NCBI GenBank assembly: GCA_963776375.1 | Contig: CAVZMF010000002.1 | Coordinates: forward strand, 806,001 to 870,000 | Source of the DNA: PALSA-612 sp963776375 | GTDB taxonomy: Bacteria; Actinomycetota; Thermoleophilia; Gaiellales; Gaiellaceae | DNA: 64,000 nt | Direction: 5' to 3' | Translations under genes and position numbers: made by a program | Part shown: one piece after another, positions 1-8,260 of the stretch | Layout of the letters: the number at the start of each line of letters is the position of its first letter | How positions within the stretch are numbered: the first letter of the stretch is position 1 | Notes under the pieces: generated by a model | The model's input: the letters and a program-made list of their open reading frames with translations, nothing else | Databases searched by the model: none | Told to the model about the DNA's origin: nothing

Positions 1-794
1 ATCGCGCCGGCCGAGACGGCCTCTCTCCGCCCGAGTCGTTCCGCGAGCGCGCGGACGAGGAACGCGGCGGCCGGGAGCGCGCTGACGATGAGGGCGCCGG
101 CGATCGGCTGCCGCTCCCAGACCGTGATCACGAGCAGGACGGACAGGAAGAGCGCGCCGACGAGGCCGCCGAAGACGAGCGCCAGCCCTGCGTTGGCGGC
201 GAAGCTGCCCGGCCTCCTCGGAGCGACTCCCTCCACGGGCAGCTCGTGGACGCGCGGGTCGAAGGTCGCGACGAGGGCGACGGCCGCGATCGGCGCCTGC
301 ACGACGAAGATCGCCCGCCAGTCGGCGAGCTGCGTGAGCACACCGCCGAGAGCAGGTCCGAGCGCGGCGCCGAACGTCCCGGTCACCGTCCACAGGCGGG
401 CGCCCGCGGCCGGGCTGCCGAGCAGCCCTCCGAGCATCGGGAGCGCGCCCGCCAGCACGAGTGCTCCGCCGAGGCCCTGGACGCACCGGAACGCGATCAG
501 GTCGGTGAGCCCCCAGGCTGCCGCACAGCCGACCGAGCCGATCGTGAACAGCGCCAGCCCCACGCGGGTCACGACGCGCACGTGCACCCGCCGGACGAGC
601 GGAACGAGAGCGAAGGCGGCGATGACGACGACGAGGTTGTAGGACGTGATCACCCAGGAGACGCCGACCAGCGAGGCATGGAAATCGGTGTAGAGCGCCG
701 GAAGGGCGAGGACGACGATCGAGGAGTCGGCGAAGGCGACTGCCACGGAGGCGCCGACCGCGGCGACGAGCAGACGGGGATGCCGGTCAGTCAC
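1..794 (-). CDS. MFS drug/proton antiporter, DHA2-like (C-terminus outside window)
   Basis: Inner-membrane exporter of the major facilitator superfamily, probably a 14-helix EmrB/QacA-type drug/H+ antiporter. I translated about 264 residues. They begin VTDRHPRLLVAAVG and run through a first membrane helix, the WVITSYNLV segment typical of DHA2 exporters, the cytoplasmic arginine-rich loop (LVRRVHVRVVTR) and a motif-C-like GTFGAALGPALGG in helix 5. The reading frame is still open at position 1, so the C-terminal half is missing. The start is GTG at 794, inside the last codons of the upstream acetyltransferase (8-nt overlap), which implies translational coupling. Substrate cannot be told from the sequence. 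Confidence 0.8.
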   Translation of the reverse strand, partial: MTDRHPRLLVAAVGASVAVAFADSSIVVLALPALYTDFHASLVGVSWVITSYNLVVVIAAFALVPLVRRVHVRVVTRVGLALFTIGSVGCAAAWGLTDLIAFRCVQGLGGALVLAGALPMLGGLLGSPAAGARLWTVTGTFGAALGPALGGVLTQLADWRAIFVVQAPIAAVALVATFDPRVHELPVEGVAPRRPGSFAANAGLALVFGGLVGALFLSVLLVITVWERQPIAGALIVSALPAAAFLVRALAERLGRREAVSAGA

Positions 795-1209
795 CCGGGG
801 GCCGCTCCATGAGCCGCTCCCCGGGCGGGCCGAAGCCCACCCGCGCGTACAACTCGTGCGCGTCGGATGTGTGCAGCAGCCAGCGGACATTCACGAAAGG
901 CCCGCGCTCGACCATCTCGCGTACGAGCTCCTTGCCGAGCCCGCAGCCGCGGTGCTCGGGAAGCACGAACACGTCCGCCAGGTACGCGACGGCCACGCCG
1001 TCGGAGACCGCGCGCGCGAACCCCACCTGCCGGCCCGCGTGGTAGACGCCGACCACGCGCGCTGCCTCGCAGACGAGCCGCTCGACCGTCTCACGCGGCC
1101 GGCCCGCCGCCCAGTACGACTCCTCGGACAGGTAGCGGAACACCGCGTCGAGGTCGACCCGGCCGGGATCGTCGTCCAGCTCGTACCCCTCTGGAAGCTC
1201 CCGCTTCAT
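787..1209 (-). CDS. GNAT-family N-acetyltransferase
   Basis: Acetyl-CoA-dependent acetyltransferase of 140 residues, one GNAT domain. The acetyl-CoA-binding motif A reads VFVLPEHRGCGLGKELV (about residues 81-97), followed by the LYARVGFGPPG beta-bulge region near the C-terminus (ELYARVGF is a common GNAT ending). The ATG at 1209 was chosen because it leaves a normal-length GNAT; upstream in-frame sequence is arginine-rich and not protein-like. It shares an operon with the MFS exporter, whose GTG start lies within its 3' end. An acetyltransferase beside an exporter would fit detoxification, but the acceptor is unknown. Confidence 0.8.
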   Translation of the reverse strand: MKRELPEGYELDDDPGRVDLDAVFRYLSEESYWAAGRPRETVERLVCEAARVVGVYHAGRQVGFARAVSDGVAVAYLADVFVLPEHRGCGLGKELVREMVERGPFVNVRWLLHTSDAHELYARVGFGPPGERLMERPPGD

Positions 1210-1353
1210 CGCGCCGCAGTCTCGCATCCGGGCACGGCCGCGGCGGACGTGGCCGCGTCCGGTCCCCGCCCACGGGCGGGGCGTCGTCCCTCCGCCTCGC
1301 CGAGGACGATACTGGCGAAGCGCGCACCTGTCTGTGCCGTGCTCGTGCCGATA

Positions 1354-1371
1354 GTGGACCATTTCGTCCAC
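1354..1371. promoter_or_regulatory. inverted repeat, possible operator
   Basis: GTGGAC-N6-GTCCAC, a perfect 6-bp inverted repeat in the 202-nt gap between the GNAT/MFS operon (leftward) and the dioxygenase (rightward), 41 nt before the dioxygenase start. Position and symmetry suit a dimeric repressor; this is inference only. Confidence 0.3.
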
Positions 1372-1399
1372 ACGCAGCCGCCCCCGACAGCGACTGGGC

Positions 1400-1405
1400 G
1401 ATACT
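1400..1405 (+). promoter_or_regulatory. -10-like hexamer GATACT before the dioxygenase gene
   Basis: GATACT lies 6 nt before the ATG at 1412. The spacing equals that of the TANNNT hexamers in front of many other genes here, so transcription would begin at or next to the start codon (leaderless mRNA). No good -35 is visible. Confidence 0.4.
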
Positions 1406-1411
1406 GGTCGA

Positions 1412-2246
1412 ATGGCCGGAGTCGTCGTCGCCGCGATCGCCCCTCACGGCGGCATCGCAGTCGCGGAGCTCTGCGACGAGGCGGATCTGGACGTCGCGGC
1501 CCGGACGCGGGTGGGCCTCGAGGAGCTCGGCCGCCGCTTCGAGGCGGCGGCGCCGGAGGCGATCGTCGTGCTCACCCCTCACAACGTCCACATCGCCGGC
1601 TCGATGGCGGTGATCGTCGCCGGTCAGCTCGAGGGCTCGGTCGAAGAGGACGGCCGGGAGATCGCGCTCGCCTCTCCCGTCGACGTCGACCTCTCGTTGG
1701 CGCTCCTCGAGGGCCTCGAGCGGGAGCGAGTGCCGGTCACGTCGGTCAGCTACGGCGGTAACCGGCCTGCCGAGGCGTCCATGCCCATGGACTGGGGCGC
1801 GCTCATCCCGCTCTGGTACATGGGCGGGCGCTTCGATCCCCCGCCGCCGGTCGTGCTCGTGTCGCCGGCGCGAGACCTGGCGGCCGCGACCCACGTCGCC
1901 GCCGGCCGAGTCATCGCTGAGACCGCCGTCGTGACGGGGAAGCGGGTCGGCGCTGATCGCAAGCGCGGACCATGGGCACGCGCACGATCCGGACGGCCCG
2001 TACGGCTTCGACCCGGCCTCGGCCGAGTACGACGATCAGATCGTCGCGATGGTGCGCGAGAACCGGCTCGCCCACCTGCTCGAGATCGACCCGAACTTCG
2101 TGGTCACGGCTCAGGCGGACAGCTGGTGGCAGATGCTCGTCCTGCACGGGGCGACGGACGAGGCGTTCGATTCCGAGCTTCTGTCCTACGAGGCGCCTAC
2201 GTACTTCGGGATGCTCTGCGCGTCGTTCACGCCGAGAGCGTCCTGA
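1412..2246 (+). CDS. extradiol ring-cleavage dioxygenase, LigB family (frameshifted)
   Basis: Non-haem iron dioxygenase of the class III LigB type (catalytic subunit of protocatechuate 4,5-dioxygenase and relatives). N-terminal frame: VAAIAPHGGIAVAE (first metal-histidine region) and LTPHNVHIAGSMAV. After a frame change it continues with ASADHGHAHDPDGPYGFDP (catalytic His region) and ends SWWQMLVLHGATDEAF. An extra G at about 1949 breaks the frame (GTC-G-GCG-CTG where GTC-GCG-CTG is expected). Removing one base gives 277 residues, normal for the family. The 3' end overlaps convergent recO by 20 nt. Substrate is unknown; related proteins also occur outside aromatic catabolism. Confidence 0.7.
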
Positions 2247-2976
2247 GCCGGAACCCGCCGTGGTGCTCGTAGCACGCCGTCACGGCGGCGAGCGTCTCCC
2301 GGGCGCCGCGCGGGCTCAGCCGCACCGTCTTCGAGTCTGCAAGCGGCCGCCGAAGCAGTTCCTCGAGCCCGGCCGCGCCGTCAGGCGAGAGCACCAGCGC
2401 GTCGCTAGAAGCGCAGCACGTGCGGCAGACGATGCCACCGGCGCGCGCCGAGAAGCCTGCGAACGGCCCGTCGGCGCCACACTCGGCGCAGCTCCCGAGG
2501 TGCGGGAGGTAGCCCGCGACCCAGAGGAGCTTGAGCTGGAATGCGATCCCGAGCGGCTCGAGCTCGGGCCGCACACCGTCTCGGCACGGGAGCTCGTCGA
2601 GGAGGTCGAGGAAGCGGGTCAGCGCCGTGAATGCCCGATCGGAGCGCTCCTGCTCGGGGAAGAGGCGCAGCATCGCCTCGGCGCCGATCAGACCCACCGT
2701 CAGCCGGTGCGGGTGCTCACGAGCGGTCGCGTGCGGACGGACGAGCGAGGCGCCGGTGACCGTGGCGAGCTCGCCGGAGCCGACGTGCAGGACGAGCTCG
2801 ACGTGGGAGAGCGGCTCGAGGCGGCCCCCGAAGCGCGACTTCGTCTTGCGTGCGCCCTTGGCGATCGCGCCCATGCGGCCGTGCTCGAGCGTATAGACAT
2901 GCAGGATCCGATCGGCCTCGCCGAACCGGAGCGAACGCAGGACGACTGCCTCGGTCTTGACGCTCCGCCCCGACAC
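2227..2976 (-). CDS. recO: DNA repair protein RecO
   Basis: RecFOR-pathway mediator that anneals SSB-coated DNA and helps load RecA. 249 residues: an N-terminal OB fold (VKTEAVVLRSLRFGEADRIL), the KGARKTKSRFGGRLEP segment, and a C-terminal helical region carrying a zinc-type pair CAEC...CRTC. The GTG start at 2976 lies 7 nt downstream of a TAGACT hexamer, and the conserved ~82-nt element described below lies 43 nt further upstream. Its 3' end overlaps the convergent dioxygenase gene. Confidence 0.93.
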   Translation of the reverse strand: MSGRSVKTEAVVLRSLRFGEADRILHVYTLEHGRMGAIAKGARKTKSRFGGRLEPLSHVELVLHVGSGELATVTGASLVRPHATAREHPHRLTVGLIGAEAMLRLFPEQERSDRAFTALTRFLDLLDELPCRDGVRPELEPLGIAFQLKLLWVAGYLPHLGSCAECGADGPFAGFSARAGGIVCRTCCASSDALVLSPDGAAGLEELLRRPLADSKTVRLSPRGARETLAAVTACYEHHGGFRLRTLSA

Positions 2977-2983
2977 GCGGACC

Positions 2984-2989
2984 AGTCTA
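2984..2989 (-). promoter_or_regulatory. -10-like TAGACT before recO
   Basis: TAGACT on the minus strand with 7 nt to the GTG start of recO; predicts a leaderless transcript. A second possible start site lies in the repeated element upstream (TACGAT at 3048-3053). Confidence 0.5.
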
Positions 2990-3018
2990 GAGCGGACGTC
3001 CGCTGGGCCCTACCGTCT

Positions 3019-3102
3019 GGGGCACCCCAGCCCACCACCCACGTTCGATCGTACTTGGCAATGTGTGACGTGTCTGCAACATGACAGTGACGAAAGCGTG
3101 AC
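3019..3102 (-). repeat. conserved ~82-nt promoter-like element, copy A (upstream of recO)
   Basis: Reads leftward toward recO. In order: GTCACG, then 43 nt, a -10-like TACGAT (3053 to 3048), then a G-rich block beginning GTGGGTGGTGGGCTGGGG. The 24-nt G-rich block (3019-3042) is identical to 9505-9528 and a 13-nt stretch CACGTCACACATT is also shared with copy B. The distance from GTCACG (or its equivalent) to the -10 hexamer is exactly 49 nt in copies A, B and C. Confidence 0.7.
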
Positions 3103-3123
3103 TTCTCGTCCACAAGCCCCGGC

Positions 3124-4054
3124 TCAGACCTCGGAGACAGCGGGACAGCCGGGAACGCCTGTCGCCGACAACACACCGTCGCGGATCGCCTCTGCCACGA
3201 CCTCCGGAGCGGTCAGCGCGACGGTCAGGGGGTCCGCCTCGACTCGCCGGGTCGACGCGCAGAACACGGTGTCGCCGTCGAACGGCGTCCAAACCGGCGA
3301 GACCGCCCGCGCGACGCCGGCGTTGGCCGCCCGGGCGCACATCCACGCCTCGGTCTTCGAGAGCGTCACGTCGGTCAGCACGCAGACGAGCGTGGTCGCT
3401 TCACGCCACGGGCGCCGGATCACGGCTCCCGATGCGACGGCCTCCGCGGAGGACAGATAGGCGCCGTCGTTGCGGATGCCGGCGAGAACCGAGCCGTCAC
3501 GGGCGAGGACGTCTCCGACCGCGTTGACGACGGCGATTGCGGCAATCGCCCCGCCTCCGTTCAACTCCGCCACGGCGTGCCCGAGCCCGCCCTTCGTCCA
3601 GTGCCCGGGCCCGAGGAGCTTGCCGACGGTGCAACCCGTGCCCGGCGCCGACGGTGCCCCGCGCGAACGACTCGGCTGCGGCGTCGCAGGCCGCGTAGCC
3701 CTCGTCGGAGCCGGGACGCGCAGCCGGGTCGCCCAGCCCGAGGTCGTAGACGACCGCGGCACCGACGAGAGGCACACGGGCCGCAGGCGTCTCGAACCCC
3801 ATGCCCCGCTCGGAGAGCCACCGGACCACCCCGCCGACGGCGGCAAGCCCGAAGGCGCTCCCGCCGGTCAACACCAGCGCGTTGGCGCCGGGGCCGGCGC
3901 TCGACGGCTGGAGGATGTCGCTGCCGAGCGTGCCGGCCGCCCCTCCGCGGACCTCGCAGGATGCGACGCTCCCCTCCGGAAGGAGGCAGACGGTGCAACC
4001 GGTCCAGGCATCGCGGTTCGTCCAGTGGCCGACCCGCACGCTGTCCGGGACCAT
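3124..4054 (-). CDS. P1-family peptidase (DmpA/NylC-like), frameshifted
   Basis: N-terminal-nucleophile hydrolase of the P1/S58 type. The first frame has VRVGHWTNRDAWTGCTVCL, the glycine-rich GGAAGTLGSDILQP and the LTGGSAFGLAAVGGVVRWL core; the second frame has GCTVGKLLG, AAIAVVNAVGDVLA and CVLTDVTLSKTEAW. An extra base in a CCC run at about 3642 separates them (GTVGAG/TGCTVGKLL). Repaired, it is 309 residues, a normal length. At the usual self-cleavage site (Asn-Thr-Thr in relatives as I remember them) this protein has EATTLVCV, so the nucleophile Thr remains but the preceding Asn is Ala. ATG at 4054 lies 6 nt after mutM. Confidence 0.72.
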
Positions 4055-4059
4055 CGGCT

Positions 4060-4884
4060 TCACCGCTGGCAGCCGGGGCAATAGGACGTACCCCGGCCTC
4101 CCGCGCGGGTCTTCGCGATCAGCGTGCCGCAGCGAAGACACGGCTCCCCGTCGCGCCCGTAGACCTTGAACTCGTCTTGCATCGACCCTCGCCCGCCGTT
4201 CGGCGTCACGTAGTCGCTGAGCGTCGCGCCCTGTCGCCGGATGCCGATTTGCAGTGCGCGGCGGACTCCTCGGCGCACCGCGGCAATTTCGCCCGGGTCG
4301 AGGCCCCCCGCCGGTCGAAGCGGATGGACGCCCGCATACCACAGGGCCTCGTCCGCATAGATGTTCCCGAGCCCCGCCACGGTCCGCTGGTCGAGCAGCG
4401 CCGCCTTCACGGGCGTGCGCCGTCCCGCCAGACGGCGCACGAGCTGCCGCGTCGTGAACCGCGCTCCGAGCGGCTCCTCCCCGAGCCGGACTGCGAGATA
4501 CGGGCGCAGTTCGTCCTCCTCCAGCACGAGCCAGGTGCCGAACCTGCGGACATCACGATAGGCGACGTCCGTTCCGTTGTCTAGAATGACGACAGCACGT
4601 CGATGGGGATCCGCCGGCAACTCTCCTCGAGGTGCGACCAGGAAGCTCCCCGTCATCCGGAGGTGAACCAGCAGGACAAGCCCGCTCTCGAACCGGACAA
4701 CTACATACTTGCCGCGTCGGTCGACGCTCGCGACGCGCTTGCCTTCGAGCTGGCCTGCGACCAGGCGAGGATCGACCGGCCGGGTCAGCCGCTCGTCGAG
4801 GATCTCGACCGCTCGGAACCTCCTGCCGACGAGGACAGGCGTTAGCTGGGCTCTGACGGTCTCGACTTCGGGAAGCTCGGGCAC
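4060..4884 (-). CDS. mutM: formamidopyrimidine-DNA glycosylase (Fpg/MutM)
   Basis: Base-excision repair enzyme that removes 8-oxoguanine and formamidopyrimidines and nicks the abasic site. The GTG start at 4884 gives the canonical (M)PELPEVETVR, whose processed N-terminal Pro is the Schiff-base nucleophile and whose next Glu is catalytic. It retains the helix-two-turn-helix region (DQRTVAGLGNIYADEALW, with the conserved Asn) and a C-terminal zinc finger CLRC...CPGC ending QR. 274 residues, standard. It begins 1 nt after the deoA stop, so it is in the same transcription unit. Confidence 0.96.
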   Translation of the reverse strand: MPELPEVETVRAQLTPVLVGRRFRAVEILDERLTRPVDPRLVAGQLEGKRVASVDRRGKYVVVRFESGLVLLVHLRMTGSFLVAPRGELPADPHRRAVVILDNGTDVAYRDVRRFGTWLVLEEDELRPYLAVRLGEEPLGARFTTRQLVRRLAGRRTPVKAALLDQRTVAGLGNIYADEALWYAGVHPLRPAGGLDPGEIAAVRRGVRRALQIGIRRQGATLSDYVTPNGGRGSMQDEFKVYGRDGEPCLRCGTLIAKTRAGGRGTSYCPGCQR

Positions 4885-4885
4885 G

Positions 4886-6187
4886 CTACGTGACGAACTC
4901 GAGGACGATCGGTCCCGTGCCCGGGGTATCGCCGTTGCCGAGTTCATAAGCGGCGAGCACCTCGGCCTCGGCGCGCTCGGCCGACGCTGCGTCTCGGGCG
5001 TGGATCTCGGCAAGCACCTCGCCAGCCTCGACGGTATCCCCGCGCTTCTTGCGGCAGACAATCCCGACCGCGTGGTCGATCGTGTGGGCCTTCGCCTGTC
5101 GGCCCGCCCCCAGATGGAGCGCAGCCGTGCCCACGCGACTCGCCCCGAGCGAAACGACGACTCCCGGGCGCGCTGCGCTCACGTCGCGCACGACCGGAGC
5201 ATCGGGCAGGGCGGCGAGGTCGGGGTTGCCGTGTTGCGCGCGGATCCACCGCTCGTACGCCTCGAGCGCAGTTCCGCTCGCGATCGCCTCCTCGGCGAGG
5301 CGCCGGCCCTCGTGCTCGTCGACGCCGAGATCGGACAGGGCGAGAAGATGGGCAACCGACGCGACCACGAGGGTCGTGAGGTCGGCCGGCCCGTCTCCCC
5401 GAATCGTGTCGACCGCCTCGCGGATCTCGAGCGCGTTGCCGACCGCGCAGCCGAGCGGCTGGTCCATGTCGGTCAGGATGCAGATCGTCTCCCGCTCCGC
5501 TTGCCGGCCGAGCTCGATCATCACGCCGGCCAGCTCGCGGGCGTCGTCGAGCGTCTTCATGAACGCGCCGTCTCCGACCTTGACGTCGAGCACGATCGCG
5601 TCGGCGCCACCGGCGATCTTCTTGGACATGATGCTGGCCGCGATCAGCGACACGTTGTCGACCGTCGCCGTCACGTCTCGCAACGCGTACAGGAGCTTGT
5701 CGGCGGGGACGAGGTCGGCGGTCTGTCCGACGATGGCCATGCCGACGTCGCGCACCTGTTCGACGAACTCGTCCGTGGCCAGCTCGACGCGATAGCCGGG
5801 GATCGACTCGAGCTTGTCCAGCGTCCCGCCCGTGTGGCCCAGCCCCCGCCCGCTCATCTTTCCGAACGGCACGCCGCACGCGGCCACGATCGGTCCGACT
5901 GCGATCGAGGTCTTGTCGCCGACACCGCCCGTCGAGTGCTTGTCGACGACCTTGCGGCCGAGCGCAGCGCCGAGCGCCAGCGTCTCGCCGCTGCGAATCA
6001 TCGCGTCGGTGAGCGCGAACGTCTCTGCTCCCGACAGCCCGCGGAAGTAGACGGCCATCAGGAACGCGGCCATCTGGTAGTCGGGAATCTCGCCGCGTGT
6101 GTAGCCGAGCACGAGTCCCGAAAGCTCCTCGGCCGAGAGCTCGCCGCCGTCACGCTTGCGCTGGATCAGCTCCGCGGGTGCGCTCAC
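4886..6187 (-). CDS. deoA: thymidine/pyrimidine-nucleoside phosphorylase
   Basis: Cleaves thymidine or other pyrimidine nucleosides with phosphate to base plus (deoxy)ribose-1-phosphate. 433 residues, usual length. The family signature SGRGLGHTGGTLDKLESI is present, with the phosphate/substrate loop KHSTGGVGDKTS near residue 83 and SKKIAGGADAIVLDVKVG in the centre; the C-terminal alpha/beta domain is complete. Whether it is DeoA or the broader Pdp cannot be decided by eye. The downstream product is the substrate of phosphopentomutase encoded just upstream (deoB). Its start overlaps the methyltransferase stop (ATGA). Confidence 0.93.
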   Translation of the reverse strand: MSAPAELIQRKRDGGELSAEELSGLVLGYTRGEIPDYQMAAFLMAVYFRGLSGAETFALTDAMIRSGETLALGAALGRKVVDKHSTGGVGDKTSIAVGPIVAACGVPFGKMSGRGLGHTGGTLDKLESIPGYRVELATDEFVEQVRDVGMAIVGQTADLVPADKLLYALRDVTATVDNVSLIAASIMSKKIAGGADAIVLDVKVGDGAFMKTLDDARELAGVMIELGRQAERETICILTDMDQPLGCAVGNALEIREAVDTIRGDGPADLTTLVVASVAHLLALSDLGVDEHEGRRLAEEAIASGTALEAYERWIRAQHGNPDLAALPDAPVVRDVSAARPGVVVSLGASRVGTAALHLGAGRQAKAHTIDHAVGIVCRKKRGDTVEAGEVLAEIHARDAASAERAEAEVLAAYELGNGDTPGTGPIVLEFVT

Positions 6188-6880
6188 AGCGGCCCGTCGG
6201 CCACGAACACGACCGGGCGACGATGCACGACCAGCGGCTCGTCGAGCTCGGGCACGGCAGGCTCGTACGCCGACAGCCGCTCGGACGAGCGGAAATACGC
6301 GCGGATCGGCCCGGCGTCCTCGAACGTGACCGTCCCGGTCCCGTCGCGGAGCTCCACTCGGGCGAAGTGCCGGGCGAGGAGCTCCTCCCCGTTTTCGGCG
6401 CCGAACGGCAGCTCCCAGCGGTCGACCCCCACGAGCCGGAACATCTCCTGGAGATGGGTCGCCCGATTGGTGACGGCTACGAGCCGCCCGCCACGGACGA
6501 GCACCCGCGCGAGCTCACCCAGCGCCCGGTCGAGGTCGGGCACGTGGTAGAGCATCCACGCCGCCACGGCGACGTCGAACGACCCGTCGGCGAACGGCAG
6601 CTCCTGGACGTCGCCGATGCTCGCGTCGATGCCTCGCGCGGACGCGAGCTCGACCATGCGCGGCGACTGGTCGAGCGCCACGACCTCGGCGCCGAGCTCG
6701 ATCGCCAGCCGCTCGGAGAGCTCGCCCTCGCCGCAGCCGACCTCGAGCACGCGGTCGCGGCGCACCTCGCTCACCGCCGCGAACCGCAATGCCACGGGGG
6801 TCAGGCCCGTCGACCGCGTCGTAGACCGCCTTGCGCGCCCGCAGGTTGTTCTCGTCCTCGTATTGCCGCCGGACGTGCAC
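6184..6880 (-). CDS. class I SAM-dependent methyltransferase (frameshifted)
   Basis: Rossmann-fold methyltransferase. The first frame gives VHVRRQYEDENNLRARKAVY; after a shift it continues with VLEVGCGEGELSERL (SAM motif I), VALDQSPRMVELA (motif II) and VQELPFADGSFDVAVAAWMLYHV (post-I/motif III region). The break is in a run of five G on the plus strand (6796-6800), consistent with one extra base; repaired length 231 residues. Start GTG 6880 is the only initiator after an in-frame stop at 6890-6892. It sits between deoB and deoA, but nothing in it indicates a nucleoside substrate. Confidence 0.75.
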
Positions 6881-6898
6881 GCGGGTCGTTCAACCCGC
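6881..6898 (-). other. small hairpin between deoB and the methyltransferase start
   Basis: Arms GCGGGT/ACCCGC with a 6-nt loop, directly abutting the GTG start codon of the methyltransferase and 15 nt beyond the deoB stop. It leaves no room for a ribosome-binding site and could restrict initiation or be a weak terminator. Confidence 0.35.
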
Positions 6899-6913
6899 GG
6901 ATCCCCGGACCGG

Positions 6914-8080
6914 TCACGGCTCGACGATCGGCTGGCCCGGGAGCCGCTTCGGCGGCGCCTTGCCGCCGAGCCAGGCGTTGACGGTCGCGCCGACGTCGGC
7001 GAACTCGCCCTCGTGGATACGTCCCGCGGCGTTTTTGCCCTGGACGTAGGCGAGCAGCAGGGCGTGCTCGCGCGAATGGTCGGTCGACGGCGTCGTCGGG
7101 TCACACCCATGGTCGGAGGTGATGATCAGCAGGTCTCCGGTCCGCAGGGCGTCGAGTAGGTCGGGCAGGCGACGGTCGAAGTCCTGCAGGCAGCGGTGGA
7201 AGTTGACGGGGTCGTTGCGGTGGCCCCAGAGCATGTCCGTCTCGACCAGGTTCGTGAAGATGAGCCCGCTGTCGAGCTCGCGCAGCAGCTTCTCGGTCTG
7301 CGTGATGCCCTCGACATTGGACTTCGTGGGATGCTCTCCGTCGATGTCGAGGTGCGCGAAGATGTCCGGGATCTTGCCGACGCCGTGCACCTGCTGGCCC
7401 GCCTCGCGGACGAGGGTGAGGTAGTTCGGCCGGCGCGGCTCGAGCGAGAAGTCGTGCCGGTTCGGCGTGCGCTCGTAGTTCCCCGGCTCTCCGACGAATG
7501 GCCGTGCGATCACACGACCGACCGCGTGCTTGCCGACGAGGATCTCGCGGGCGATCCGGCAGGCGTCGTACAGCTCGTCGAGAGGGATCGTGTCCTCGTG
7601 CGCCGCGATCTGGAAGACCGAGTCCGCGGACGTGTACACGATCCACTTGCCCGTCTCCTGGTGCTCCTCCCCCAGCTCCTGGATGATCTCCGTCCCCGAC
7701 GCGGGCCGGTTGCCCAGCACGCCGCGGCCGGTCCGGTGCATGAACGGGTCGATCACCTCGAACGGGAAGCCGTGCGGGTACGTGGGCAGCGGCTGCGGCG
7801 TGACGATACCCATCAGCTCCCAGTGGCCGAGCGTCGTGTCCTTGCCCTTCGAGCGCTCGACCAACCGGCCGGCGACGGCCGGCGCGCCGGGCATGGGCGG
7901 GCAGCCCTCCAACGGCTCGACGTTGCCGAGCCCGAGCGCCTCCAGGTTGGGCAAGTCGAGGCCGCCGACCGCCCTGGCGACGTTCCCGAGCGTGTCCGAG
8001 CCTTCGTCTCCGAACTCGGCCGCGTCGGGTAGCGCCCCGGCTCCGACGGCGTCCAGCACGATGACGCACGCGCGGGGCAT
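6914..8080 (-). CDS. deoB: phosphopentomutase
   Basis: Manganese enzyme of the alkaline-phosphatase superfamily interconverting (deoxy)ribose 1- and 5-phosphates. 388 residues, full length. Visible metal/phosphoryl motifs: VIVLDAVGAGALPDA (metal Asp), GSDTLGN (phosphorylated Thr), DIFAHLDIDG, NLVETDMLWGHRND and IITSDHGCDPTTPSTDHSRE with the late metal ligands. ATG 8080 is preceded by TAGAAT at 6 nt. Together with deoA it channels nucleoside sugars to glycolysis. Confidence 0.96.
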   Translation of the reverse strand: MPRACVIVLDAVGAGALPDAAEFGDEGSDTLGNVARAVGGLDLPNLEALGLGNVEPLEGCPPMPGAPAVAGRLVERSKGKDTTLGHWELMGIVTPQPLPTYPHGFPFEVIDPFMHRTGRGVLGNRPASGTEIIQELGEEHQETGKWIVYTSADSVFQIAAHEDTIPLDELYDACRIAREILVGKHAVGRVIARPFVGEPGNYERTPNRHDFSLEPRRPNYLTLVREAGQQVHGVGKIPDIFAHLDIDGEHPTKSNVEGITQTEKLLRELDSGLIFTNLVETDMLWGHRNDPVNFHRCLQDFDRRLPDLLDALRTGDLLIITSDHGCDPTTPSTDHSREHALLLAYVQGKNAAGRIHEGEFADVGATVNAWLGGKAPPKRLPGQPIVEP

Positions 8081-8085
8081 GCGGC

Positions 8086-8092
8086 TATTCTA
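8086..8092. promoter_or_regulatory. near-symmetrical bidirectional -10 region
   Basis: The heptamer TATTCTA reads TAGAAT leftward (6 nt before deoB ATG) and TATTCT rightward (9 nt before the GTG of the small membrane gene). Only 20 nt separate the two divergent start codons, so both promoters must share this patch. Confidence 0.45.
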
Positions 8093-8100
8093 CGAGGGTC

Positions 8101-8247
8101 GTGAGCACGTTCCTCGGACTCCTCGGCGTGGCAGGCTTCATCGTCGCCATCATCTCGCTGGCAGCTACGGTCACCTGGGTCGTGGTCCGCTACACGCCGA
8201 CGGCGAAGGGGGACGACGCGGCCCAGGCACCCACCCGCTCGTCCTGA
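8101..8247 (+). CDS. small single-span membrane protein
   Basis: 48 residues, start GTG 8101, stop TGA. One clear membrane helix (about residues 5-28, LGLLGVAGFIVAIISLAATV), then a basic VVRYTP and a short polar tail TAKGDDAAQAPTRSS. Hydrophobicity pattern, clean frame and divergent placement from deoB argue that it is real. I know no family for it; function unknown. Confidence 0.55.
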   Translation: MSTFLGLLGVAGFIVAIISLAATVTWVVVRYTPTAKGDDAAQAPTRSS

Positions 8248-8260
8248 GCCGCCCCGGCGC

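Noticed and set aside
1412..2246. Calling the frameshifted genes pseudogenes
   Set aside because: The breaks are single bases in otherwise intact, often essential genes, and seventeen similar cases suggest sequence error; they are listed as CDS with the break noted.
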